Source: Chiridota heheva (lineage: Eukaryota > Echinodermata > Holothuroidea > Apodida > Chiridotidae). Taken from it: DNA of 64,000 nt. Below the pieces are notes generated by a model, which saw only the letters and a list, made by a program, of their open reading frames with translations, was not told the origin of the DNA and did no database searches. The stretch lies in NCBI GenBank assembly GCA_020152595.1, contig JAIGNY010003782.1, positions 750,001-814,000 on the forward strand, in the 5' to 3' direction. The stretch's first letter is position 1. Every line of letters begins with the position of its first letter. This document shows, piece by piece, positions 22,295 to 64,000 of the stretch. A program made the translations under genes and the position numbers.

Positions 22295-22800
22295 TTTTAA
22301 AGGATACAAAGTCTGGTACAATCCCTATTTCATGTGGTAGAGGATAAAAATCTAAACCAACTACCAAAAACAGCAAGTCAAAATCTTATTCCCGTCCTAA
22401 GTTATTCATGTTTGAAGTCGACACATGGAGACTGCCATTTTGTTCAATTCTGTATTGAAATCTTATGCATGATGACACTATTTCCCCAACAGGGACAACA
22501 AATATAATGTATTTCTTTATAAATTGTATGAAAGTCTTTATTCCAAATTGGTGTGACACAAAGTTTTAACAGCATGTTTTGATATTTTCATGTGTACACA
22601 AAATTGTACAAAAGGAAAACAATTTTTCATAGGCTAGAAAACTTGAGGTAGATTAAAAGAAATACAAAGCATTTCAACATTCTCCTGTTGGGTTAATGAC
22701 ATCATTTTCTGCATGCTCTAAAATCAAAGTGGCGGCTCCCATACTAGTAGCATTAAAGTTTTTATTAATTACAACAATTGTGTTAGATTGCTTGGGGAGG
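22295..22800. repeat. Interspersed repeat, inverted partner of 5580-6120
   Basis: Reverse-complement match to the SKP2 intron copy, including tgactatttccccaacaggg-like text and ccattttgttcaattctgta. Confidence 0.75.
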
Positions 22801-23680
22801 TATGAAACCTGGTCAGAAGATTTGTTATTTTTAATTCTATCATAGCAATAAGGACTATGTTAGACGTAATGTCACCTTTTAAGTTTATCATAGAATACTT
22901 TGTTGCATTTGAAAGTTTGGTTGTGTTCTAAAGTTGTTTCAACTAACATTGAATGTTTATTTTAATATCAACTTTTATCATTGGACAGTAGCTATTTAAT
23001 CGTTTTATTCAATTTCATCAAGTTCTTTTATCATGCTTACGATGACTTGATTTGAACTTTTTTCTTTCTTTGTTGAGTCAAACGTAATCATTCATTTCGT
23101 ACTTTAAATATGCATATAATTTTTAATGTCTCTTTTAAAAGCATTCGTAAATTTGGATTGTAAATAAATGTACAGAATGAATCTTTTATTCATCAGAAAT
23201 TTTAAAAGGTGCTGTTATGTTGGCAAAGCATTTTCAAATAATACAAATGTGAAATTTGAACTGTTTGTCCTTATGATATTGTCAAGTCATTTTGAGTTTT
23301 CCTGTCCAAACGTCTTTAACATCTGTGGCATCCAGAGAGCCTGTGTTTCTCAGTAGAACATGACATATTGAAGATTTTGAACCATGCAGTTTTGATTTAA
23401 TTATAAGTAATGGGTAAACAAAAGTTTCAAGAATTTTTAAAATATGTGATACTGAAGAAAGTGGAAGAAGGTTGCAAGTGCACTGAAGAATCTTTCAAGT
23501 TTGATCAACTTGAAAACTGACTATGTACATTTAATTTGTTTTTGTGCAATGTGATTGGACGAGAGGGGACACACCCTAATTTGTATTTACATTATTCTAC
23601 TCTTTTTTTTATATGGGGGGTTACTTTCCTAACTTAATTTCGGTATTTAATTCTGTTAACAAGTACAAGTTATAAGTACT
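22801..23680. other. AT-rich sequence, no feature seen
   Basis: No recognisable coding or repeat structure. Confidence 0.45.
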
Positions 23681-23689
23681 TGGTTACAC

Positions 23690-24245
23690 ACTAACATCAG
23701 ATAGTCGGTGCATTAACGTAGTTAAAAAACGCATTGCAATTGCCAAAGACATGTTTACAAAAATGAATCCAATTCTGAAGAATGGAAATATTGGAATAGA
23801 CACGAAAGTCCGTGTCTTGAAGGCATACTCTTCTCTATGGCTGTGAATGCTGGACAATTACCAGTGACATCAAGAAAAGATTGGAAGCTATGGAAATGTG
23901 GCTCACTGAGGATAATGTTAAAAATATCTTAGACAGAAAGGAAAACAAATGATGTCCTGATAGCTTCAGGCATGGACAGGTCCCTACTCAATGCCATCAC
24001 AAGGAGACAGATGGAATTTTTTCAGGCATGTTTATCGGGAAGGTGGGTTGGAACTGCTTACAGTATGTGGGAAAATTAAGGGCAAAAGAAGCAGAGGAAG
24101 GCAGCGAGTTAAATAGGTCAAAAGCTTAAACTGGGCAACCAACAACAGCCTAAGTAACAATAAGTTGATGCATTTAGCTCTAAACAGAAGTGACTGGAGG
24201 GCCATGATTGGCAATGTCTGTTTCCAGACTCGGCACATAAAGAGA
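23690..24245 (+). pseudogene. Remnant of a LINE endonuclease-reverse transcriptase C-terminus
   Basis: Several frames with stops still read IKKRIAIAKDMFTKMNPILK, then FRHVYREGGLELLTVCGKIK and GKRSRGRQRVK, ending NRSDWRAMIGNV. This is the usual C-terminal pattern (FGHVxRxxGLExLxxxGKIxGKRxRGRQR) of invertebrate non-LTR reverse transcriptases. Frameshifts and stops show it is dead. Confidence 0.82.
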
Positions 24246-24417
24246 GAGAATTGTTTTAAAATTTTAAAAGAAAATATTACATATTGTTTGTTTCCTTTCC
24301 TCCTGAATTTCAAATATGAAATATGTGCATGAACAGGGTTCATGGATTTCAAAATCATTGGGAATGTTTGGTGTAAATTTACCTCGCTAAGCGTAGCGGG
24401 ATATTTACGAGTTATAT

Positions 24418-24628
24418 TTACCTTCCATGCTATAAATATGCAATCTGATCACATGACCTGATTCTAATGCACTTCTAACCGACCTTAAAAACGTAGTTAC
24501 CAGCCCAGCCCTGACCTCCATCTTATCTCGACCAGAGAACGTGACATCATTCGCCTTATACTACAAATCGTGATGCATTTATGAATGTCAATTCAAGGCT
24601 GCCACTATATTTATAGCATGGTAGGTAA
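24418..24628. mobile_element. Small foldback element (about 211 bp)
   Basis: Inverted arms ttaccttccatgctataaat (24418-24439) and its complement at 24607-24628, with one mismatch over 22 bp. No coding. A MITE is likely; target-site duplication is not clear. Confidence 0.6.
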
Positions 24629-25034
24629 GGTATAAGTAAAAGTAAATTTGGTTATATTTCCTGAGAATGAAAGAAATTTCATGAAAATTCCACCCGAATT
24701 GAAGAAAACTTCCCAAAAAAGAAGGAAATTTTCTGAAATTGAAGATTTCCAAACCATTGAAGGAAACTTCCCGATTGGTAGCAATGTCTGATTGAAAATT
24801 AATTTACCAGTGCAAGTGCATTATTTCTGCTTATAACCGGAAAATTTTGTTTGCCCAAGGTGACCATTTCTATGCCCCTGGTCCCTAAACGAGTTTCACC
24901 TTTTATATCCCCCAATTGTCCCTTTTAATATCATTCATACATAATGCAATATCGCGAAGTAATAAACAGAAAGATTTTCACTTGTTTACCAAACATTAGG
25001 AAATTTCGAAAAAAATGAATCAAAATACTTTTTT

Positions 25035-25565
25035 GGTTTGGTATGTTGATGTTTAACGGCACCACAAGAGTCAAATGTGCCAAGAGGGTGTTAATAAATT
25101 ATGGTGTAAGAGTAAGGATAGTGAAGAGATGGAAGGTTTGTAAGGGGGTACAAAGGGGAAAAGCTGAATGTGGGAGAAAAATTTAAGTGAAAAGAAAGGG
25201 GTGTGTAAGGTAAGGTGTAGAAAGGGAGGAGGGGAGGAGATATGTGGTGGAAGAGGTTGTTGCGGAGGAAGTTGATAATGTTTGAGGAAGAATTGTTTTC
25301 GAATAGGTCGAGATTGAGGAGGGAGGAGATCTAAAGTTCTAGTATAGGGGACAGATTAAGGAAATATGCTTGATGGAAAGATCGATGTTGCAAGTGGGGT
25401 AGGGGAGCCGGATAAGAGATGGGAGTGAGTAGATTGGAGGTGAGTAGATTAGTGAGTGATTGGAGGGCCGGATGCATCTGAGGTCAGAGATAACTCCCCC
25501 TCTTTTGCCTCCATTATTATCCACTACTGCATATTTGTTGCTCTTTTTTTTTGTAATGACCAATT
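25035..25565 (-). mobile_element. Diverged LINE 3' end, related to the CAAA-tailed family
   Basis: On the minus strand it ends with a version of the family tail (ggcacatttgactcttgtgg, then tgccgttaaac). The rest is a C/T-rich UTR on that strand. It is more diverged than the other copies. Confidence 0.55.
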
Positions 25566-26720
25566 GACCGTCTTTTCTGTGAAATGTATTATGAATGCGT
25601 ATTAAAAGCTATATTGAAAAATTCACATGGGTCCTGTCAAGTTTTCAATTTCAAAATTAAAAATGCCTTTAACAACTAACTTTGGATGTGACTAGTAGCA
25701 TTTAATTAAGAAATTCAATATGATAATAAAAGAATTTGTACACAACGAAAAAGAACATTGCACACAATAAGAAACGTTTCGTTCATAATACTTTATTCCA
25801 AATTATTCTCCTTCCAGAGCTTTTCACTCAGAGAAATTGTACTGATAGACATATTTTAAATAACTGAAAAGTACTTTTACAACTTATTTCTGTAAGCAAT
25901 GGTAGCTATGATGAAAGATAGATAAAGAGTACGAAAATGAAGATATTAAATTTTGTTCTGTTGACATGGGTTGGTTTTCTGACATTTTCACCAAAAAAAT
26001 GCTCAAAAAATTAAAAAAATATCTAAAAGGCTAAAAATTTAAATATAAAAACTTTATATTTCTCTCCTGATGCAATTAAGTTTCTTCTCAATAAAACAAT
26101 CAAGTATTATTTACCACCTTCATCTGTAAAATTATTTTAGTCACATATAAATTGTTTCTTTTCATTACCATAAATCCTCTAAACATTACCAAAAATATTT
26201 CTGCTCTTTTCACTGTCGATCTTCCACTTTAAGGCACCTAAAAGATTTTAAACTACGATATATTACAAGGTTGTGTTCCCATTAAATTTGCCACGATTTC
26301 ACAGAGTTACTCCCACCATCTCTAATTTGAATACAAATCACACACACTCACATGATTAGTTGTAAAATTTTGTGGCAATGCGATTCAAGGGGTGGGATCG
26401 CAGAATTAATTAGGCATAATATATTTATATTATAATAACAAACTGCAGACCCGTATTAGTAAAAGATGGGTTCTATTCAAGTTATTCATCATATAGACTG
26501 GTGCACCCTCCAACATCTACTACCACATAAGCATTCCACTCATTAGCGGAATGAAAATCAAGAGATTATTACTGAATCAAACTACAAGTTTCAAACTAGC
26601 ACTTTAAAATGATTCTGCTTCCATTTTTCAATAAGATTATTTTGAGGTTAAGCATGTATTCGTGAATATTACATTTTCATTAAAAACAGCCCCTTTATAG
26701 ATATATAAATAGTTAGCAAC
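25566..26720. other. AT-rich sequence, no gene seen
   Basis: May belong to the 3' UTR or downstream flank of the ABCA gene. On the minus strand, AATAAA occurs at about 25791-25796 (ggaataaagt). Confidence 0.4.
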
Positions 26721-26721
26721 A

Positions 26722-27770
26722 GACAAAACAATTCACCTTGATCAGACCTACATGCGCAACAGACAACAATTCACCTTGATCAGACCTACATGCGCAACAG
26801 ACAACAATTCACCTTGATCACAGACCTAAATGCGGACACAACAATTCACCTTGATCAGACCCACATGCGCAACAGACAAAACAATTCACCTTTATCAGAC
26901 CCACATGCGCAACAGACAACAATTCACCTTGATCAGACCTATATGCGCAACAGATAAAACAATTCACCTTGATCAGACCTACATGTGCAACAGACAACAA
27001 TTCACCTTGATCAGACCTACATGCGCAACAGACAAAACAATTCACCTTGATCAGACCTACATGCACAACAGACAAAACAATTCACCTTGATCAGACCTAC
27101 ATGCGCAACAGAACAATTCACCTTGATCAGACCTACATGCGCAACAGACAACAATTCACCTTGATCAGACCTACATGCGGGACACAACAATTCACCTTGA
27201 TCAGACCCACATGCGCAACAGACAACAATTCACCTTGATCAGACCTACATGCGCAACAGACAAAACAATTCACCTTGATCAGACCTACATGCGCAACAGA
27301 CAAAACAATTCACCTTGATCAGACCTACATGCACAACAGACAAAACAATTCACCTTGATCAGACCTACATGCACAACAGACAAAACAATTCACCTTGATC
27401 AGACCTACATGCACAACTGACAAAACAATTCACCTTGATCAGACCTACATGCGGGACACAACAATTCACCTTGATCAGACCCACGTGCGCAACAGACAAA
27501 ACAATTTACCTTGATCAAGACCTACATGCGCAACAGACAACAATTCACCGTGATCAGATCTACATGCGCAACAGACAACAATTCACCTTGATCAGACCTA
27601 CATGCGCAACAGACAACAATTCACCTTGATTAGACCCACATGCGCAACAGACAACAATTTACCTTGATCAGACCCACATGAGCAACAGACAACAATTCAC
27701 CTTAATCAGACCCACATGCGCAACAGACAACAATTTACCTTGATCAGACCTACATGCGCAACCAGTGAGG
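26722..27770. repeat. 40-bp satellite
   Basis: About 26 copies of a 36-40-bp unit containing caattcaccttgatcagacc and tacatgcgcaacagacaa. Variants lose 3-4 bases in the A-rich part or change gcg to cac. It lies 3' of the ABCA coding end. Confidence 0.95.
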
Positions 27771-27999
27771 TTCTTATAGTAAATTGTATTTCAGTGGAAT
27801 ACTCAAAGAGGGTTCTAGTCTTACAAACCTTATTACTGTCTGCATATATTTTGAATATGTCTATTTTGCTTAAAGCACTTTTATTTGAGCACTAGCAAAA
27901 GACGACAGTAATACATGGAAAGAGAAAGCAGGGGAAAAGGGCTTTAGTATGTAATCAGGATTAACTATTAAGGATTTACAAACTGCATTTCAGTTGCCC

Positions 28000-28560
28000 C
28001 AAACTCAACAGCATTTACGCTGTGCATTTGGGATCGGGGCAGCCTCATTGCCCCAACCTCAACCGTAATTACACACTGTATGGAATGAGGGCAGCCTTGT
28101 TGCTCCAACCGCAACAGTATTTACACACTGCATATAAAATAGTTGCCATAAACTCAACACACTGCATTCAGAATGGGGGGCAGCCTACCTGCCTCAAAAA
28201 TCTTTTGAATTTACCCTAATCATTAATTACTTAGAATCTTACATATAATCATAATGTTATCTATCAACTATTGCATTTGGGATTGGGGCAGCCTCATTGC
28301 CCCAACCATTTACCACACTGCGTATGGGATGTGGGCAGCCTTGCTGATCCAATATCAACAATTTACACAAAGCATTCGGAATTGGGGTAGCCTCGATGCT
28401 CCGACCTCAACAGCATTTACACACTGCATTCAGGATGGAAAGGGAGGGGGGAGGGGGCAGCCTACTCGCCAAAACAAATCTTTTTGAATTTACCCTGATC
28501 ATTATTCACTTAGAATCTCACATCATCATAATGTTATCTATTAACTTTTATTGAATGACA
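28000..28560. repeat. Degenerate nested tandem repeat
   Basis: A unit near 54 bp (ccccaacctcaacagcattt, acactgcattcgggatgggg, cagcctc) repeats irregularly. In addition 28165-28270 is duplicated at 28445-28555 (cttttgaatttaccctaatc, ataatgttatctatcaact). Confidence 0.8.
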
Positions 28561-29600
28561 GCCTTATAACTGTTTCTTGCTTAAACCTCCCCTTTCATTT
28601 CAGGATATCTCAGAACTTGCTTTCATAGCATTTATTCAAACTCTTACTTTTGCACATGAATACACAGATTCAGCTTTGCATACCTCACAAAATACAAGCT
28701 TCAATACTTAAAATTAAGGAGCCATTGCTTAGTACCAATTAAAGTACTAAATGATTCTGTAATATTACATAATTCGTTCTGTAAAATAAATATTTATATA
28801 TGAGCACTAAACTTTTAACACAAAATACCTCTTCTTGTATTCCAAAAGAAAAACGATGAAAGACCAAGTCTGTATGCATGAAACCTAGTGCATACATTAG
28901 TATAATACTATCCCATCTGGTAACTGCAAAATTACTTGCAGATTCACTCTTAAAAGTAGGACCCTGCTATTCAAATTATTTTCTTAATTGGGATACAACT
29001 GATATCTCAATTAAGATATGAATATCTCAGTTGGGATATGAATATCTCTGCTGAATAAGAAGTTTTCATTGAAAACGAAGACTTTATAAGGGCATAGCAT
29101 CCTTACATTAAACTATCCTCTTCAGAAAATAATTATTCCTCTAAACTTGGCACCAAAAATCTAAGTACATACACAAAAAGTGACACATGATTAAAACTCT
29201 CCATGAAAAATATATATATACAAATAAAAAAGAGTTCTGTTTTTAGTATTTACAGTACTAGTTTTGCTTATAAAATAGTAAAAGTACCAATGGAATATTA
29301 GGACTAATAAATAAATAATTGTAAAAGAAGAATCAGTTTGGAATTAGTATGAAGATAAGTTAGTTTTACAAATTAAGCTTTTAGAAGTTAAAAAGAGATG
29401 TTTAATCTGCATAGATATAAAAATTCAATCAGTTTAAAGACAAGACTTGTTGTGTCCAATGCATCAAATGGCTGAATTGCTTTTACAAGCAGGGACACTA
29501 AAATTGAATATACCAACAAATTATGCTGCAAAATGAGTACCGCTACATAAGAACTCAGCACATGATGAATTTAATTTAAAGGTCCATTCAGAATTAACCT
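28561..29600. other. AT-rich sequence, no gene seen
   Basis: Probably ABCA 3' UTR or flank. No coding or strong repeat structure. Confidence 0.4.
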
Positions 29601-29604
29601 ATCT

Positions 29605-30095
29605 GACTTAGTTCATGGCCAGTTTTTTCAACCAATCACCACACGAATTTGCCTAGCAACAAAATCTGCGTAACTAAGTGGGGCAAAACTCCTACATGGT
29701 ACTGGTACAGTACAGCTAGCTAGCGGCGCGCGCTCATGCAGTCAATACAATATACTGCACAAAACAAATTTATGCATACACAGACTGACTGACAGACAAG
29801 ATGGTGAACAAAATGTGCGCCTACAGGCCTATTACAGGCTTTTTTAATCTGATTCCTGTTACCCAGAACAGAACGGTTAGCAAATGAAATTTTGTTTATT
29901 CCTTTTGCTAAAAATCTAAAGATTCGGAGAAGTGCCATAAATGGATCAAAGCTTGCGGCAGACCTCGTGAACATCTAAATGCCAATGCATTAGTCATACA
30001 TGATTGTGGATTTAAGGTTTGTTTGCCCCACCTAGTTACCACATTGCTATGGTGGGTGTGGCTTATTTTCTTACTCAGAGACGTCAATTGTCCTG
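29605..30095. mobile_element. MITE-like element (about 460 bp), copy 1 of 3
   Basis: Shares its whole length with 47000-47475 and 49765-50235. The ends are imperfectly inverted: gcgtaactaagtggggcaaa near the left and its complement form tttgccccacctagttacc near the right, with cctagcaac and gctatgg outside them. No coding frame. Confidence 0.78.
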
Positions 30096-31077
30096 CCAGC
30101 CATTATACACTTGCAAAATAGCATTGTACATAAAACAGTATATTAATCTTAACTAAATTGATATTTATCAATTGCTTCACAAGTACACACAAGCTGGACA
30201 GAAAAAGGTGAATACACAAAACAAAATTAATGCACCTGACATAGCATTTCATCATGGTTCAAGAATGCACTATTTGCATCACATACCTGAAATTAAATAT
30301 TCTGGTTTGAGCTTATGTGATGTAATTTACAAACTCCATGAATAGATTACACAGATGAAGAAGGTGATTTCAAATTCTCTGCCTAGAAAATTCTCAATGC
30401 AATATATTGCCATTGCCTGCACTAAAGTAAAAATAAAATTATTCAGAGAGCAAGTCCTCCCAAAAATTGTCAGTTCTCTATAAAACTTACAAATCTTTTG
30501 ACCAATATTAGGTCCACAACTTAGCAGACTAAAAACCTCTTCCCATTTGCAGGTGCTCTAGTGCAAATATTCCCCAAACATACCCCAATTTGCACCAATC
30601 TGAGTACAATTTTGGATTAAACAAACACTTGAACTATGACCTTTGGAATCTTTCCGACCTTATTCTTACTACTTCACGTCCCGTCTCTCAGTCTCAGAGA
30701 TGCATTAAAGCACAAGGGTCCAAGCTCGCTGGGTTCGACCTCTCTTAAAGAAACAGAAATACCTCCATATCAATTTTTTTTTTTTAAATGGCACACTTTC
30801 ATCCCCTAAACTTCAGCCACTTCCAAAAGCCACCAACAACATCAGCCTGCAAACACACATGTAAAGAACATTTCACGAAACCCGACATGGATCTCATTGC
30901 AGCAGGGGGAGAACCATCCCTGTCTCTCTGCGTCTCTCACATCTCAGCTGCCTCATCCTATTGTCTTCTTGATTATAACATCTTATACCCCATTATACAC
31001 TCTTTTAAAAAAAAAAAATGCTTTCCTCAACAACCAAATATATAAAGGTGCCTTTCATCTTCTTTAGGCCAGCCCCA
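30096..31077. other. Sequence downstream of the ABCA stop codon
   Basis: Expected ABCA 3' UTR. No gene or clear poly(A) signal can be fixed. Confidence 0.4.
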
Positions 31078-62454
<31,377 letters not shown>

Positions 62455-62549
62455 CTGAAGAAGAAAACACATTGAAAGGTTTAAAATAACATAAAGCAAT
62501 TTATACATCTATATATCAACATGCTATTGAAATATGAATCACACAATGT

Positions 62550-63002
62550 ATAAGATTAGTTCAGTGGTCAAGCAAGTTTATTCTATATGAAAGAGGACTT
62601 CTAAAGAAACAAATTGGTGAAGAAAGCATTCAAAAATCTTATTCCATTAAGAAGATATTTAGGTTTAAAGTTTGGTATCACGTGTGTAGAAATGACTTAA
62701 ATCAGACTAGTTGTGATGTCATAGCCTCAGATTCCTCAAAGTCTTTATGTATTCTATCATATTTTGTCCTGCGATTTTGTGGCTTATAATCCATGGGATA
62801 TGTCAAAAAAGTAGTAAAACTGAATCTAGGAAGGGTACTTACAATATTATACCATCTGAAGAAAGTTCGAGGAAAAATAATCTAAATAGTGAACAAAAAT
62901 AATAAACTTTCTTTAAAATACATTAACAATTGTTAAGAATGCGAGGATAAAGATGCTAACTTTCCATAGTAGACTTACTACACCAGTCACTTTTACATAG
63001 AT
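62550..63002. repeat. Interspersed repeat, partner of 45570-46450
   Basis: An uninterrupted copy (gattagttcagtggtcaagc to cactttacatag-like end). Its left part is the unit that is tandem at 4868-5412. Confidence 0.75.
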
Positions 63003-63358
63003 AAGTTTGTTTGTTTGATGAGGTCTTAACGGCACCACGACAACGAAGGTCAAATTGTGCCTGAGAGGTCAGATCATTTTAGAGGTAGGAAGGAAAGAAA
63101 CCAGGGGAAGAATGAGAGAAATTCAAGAACAAAAGCCAGAAAGCTGTGATCGAGAGAGGAGGTGCATGGGTAAAACAAAAACAAAGTAGAGAGGGGGTGG
63201 AAGAGGAGAATTAAATATGGTTGTAGAGGGAAGCATGATGAAGAAAGGAGATCATTTTATCAGGAGGATTTTTCTGGGAGAACTCAGCAAATGAGTTGTG
63301 GGGAGCGAGGGAAGCTCTGGGAAGGTTGTACAAGGGGCAAGCAAGGAGAACGTGTTGA
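63003..63358 (-). mobile_element. LINE 3' end (CAAA-tailed family)
   Basis: tttgtttgatgaggtcttaa, tcaaattgtgcctgagaggt, the UTR and gagttgtggggagcgaggga. Same orientation as the ABCA gene. Confidence 0.88.
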
Positions 63359-63424
63359 AGACAGAGCTATAAACTTGAACACCTCCATAACCTTTCTTGT
63401 ATATCATATGCTTGTGACATTTTA

Positions 63425-63995
63425 AAAGTTTATCCCTATTATCATTTTTGGGTAGAACAGGAAAGGGTTAAGTGGCATTCCACTGTTACCAGCAGCAGCA
63501 TGGTGAGGGTAGAATAAGTGGAGGTAAAAAAAGTGGGGATGGGGGATTAAGGGGGAAAATTTGACACACATGGCTGATGCATTTCATGAGAAGGTTTAAC
63601 ATTTCCATATACTGTTTACATGGCATAACTGAAGCAATAATATAGACTAAATCATAAAATAAGAATATGAAGGAGAATTTTTTAGAAAATTGGGGGCAGG
63701 GAGTAACAACTGCCTCATACCCCCTTCAAAAGGTTATCCTTATTATCATTTTTGGAAGGGGCAGGAAAGGGTTAAGTGGCATTCCACTGTTACCACCAAC
63801 CAGCAGCATGGTTATGGTGAAATAAGTGGGGGTAAAAAATTGAGGGGGTAAATTTGACATTCACGGCAGATGCATTTAATGAGAAGGGTTAACTGTTTAC
63901 ATGGCATTAATTAAGAAAGATTTAATAATATAAACTAAATCCTAAATCCCCCCCTCCCTCCCTGTGGCCACGCTGCTGGTACTACTGATGGTTTA
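63425..63995. repeat. Direct duplication of about 300 bp at the window end
   Basis: ggaaagggttaagtggcatt, ccactgttaccagcag and cagatgcatttaatgaga-type text occurs at 63465-63600 and again at 63765-63890. Confidence 0.8.
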
Positions 63996-64000
63996 ATGCT

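Overview
This is a stretch of eukaryotic chromosome. It holds two split protein-coding genes in tail-to-tail orientation, both interrupted by introns full of transposable elements and tandem repeats. The AT-rich sequence, GT-AG introns, 5'-truncated LINEs, a Penelope-like element, tRNA-derived SINEs and very many minisatellites suggest a marine invertebrate metazoan, perhaps a deuterostome such as an echinoderm or hemichordate. No species can be named from the sequence alone.

Left third (1-17,566, + strand): the 3' six coding exons of SKP2, the F-box/leucine-rich-repeat substrate receptor of SCF ubiquitin ligases. All five introns keep matching codon phases. The exons give 328 residues from the F-box to the stop codon, close to the same part of human SKP2. 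The N-terminal exons and promoter lie upstream of the window. The introns hold LINE fragments, an 8-bp-TSD hAT-like MITE, a piggyBac-like MITE, a SINE and about ten minisatellites. One minisatellite appears to have grown from the 3' splice site of exon 2 and carries a truncated duplicate of that exon.

Middle (17,567-31,077): no recognisable gene between the two 3' ends. It contains minisatellites, a SINE, LINE remnants, a small foldback element and probably the 3' UTRs of both genes.

Right half (31,078-62,454, - strand): the last 16 exons of an ABCA-type full ABC transporter closest to ABCA1/4/7. They cover the second transmembrane domain, the second nucleotide-binding domain (Walker A, signature, Walker B, H-loop), the VFINF motif and a long polar C-terminal tail, 765 residues in all. 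The N-terminal half lies beyond the right edge. Its introns contain six sense-oriented copies of one RNase-H-bearing LINE family, a decayed Penelope-like element with a well-formed candidate hammerhead ribozyme, a 444-bp near-identical inverted LINE pair around one exon, three copies of a 460-bp MITE-like element, and large satellites. The largest, about 2.9 kb of 35-bp units, is an expanded tRNA-SINE head in which each unit carries a Pol III A box.

The two genes have no obvious functional link. The most unusual theme is repeat birth: several satellites seem to have been seeded from functional sequence (a splice acceptor, a splice donor, a stop-codon region, a SINE A box and a SINE body).
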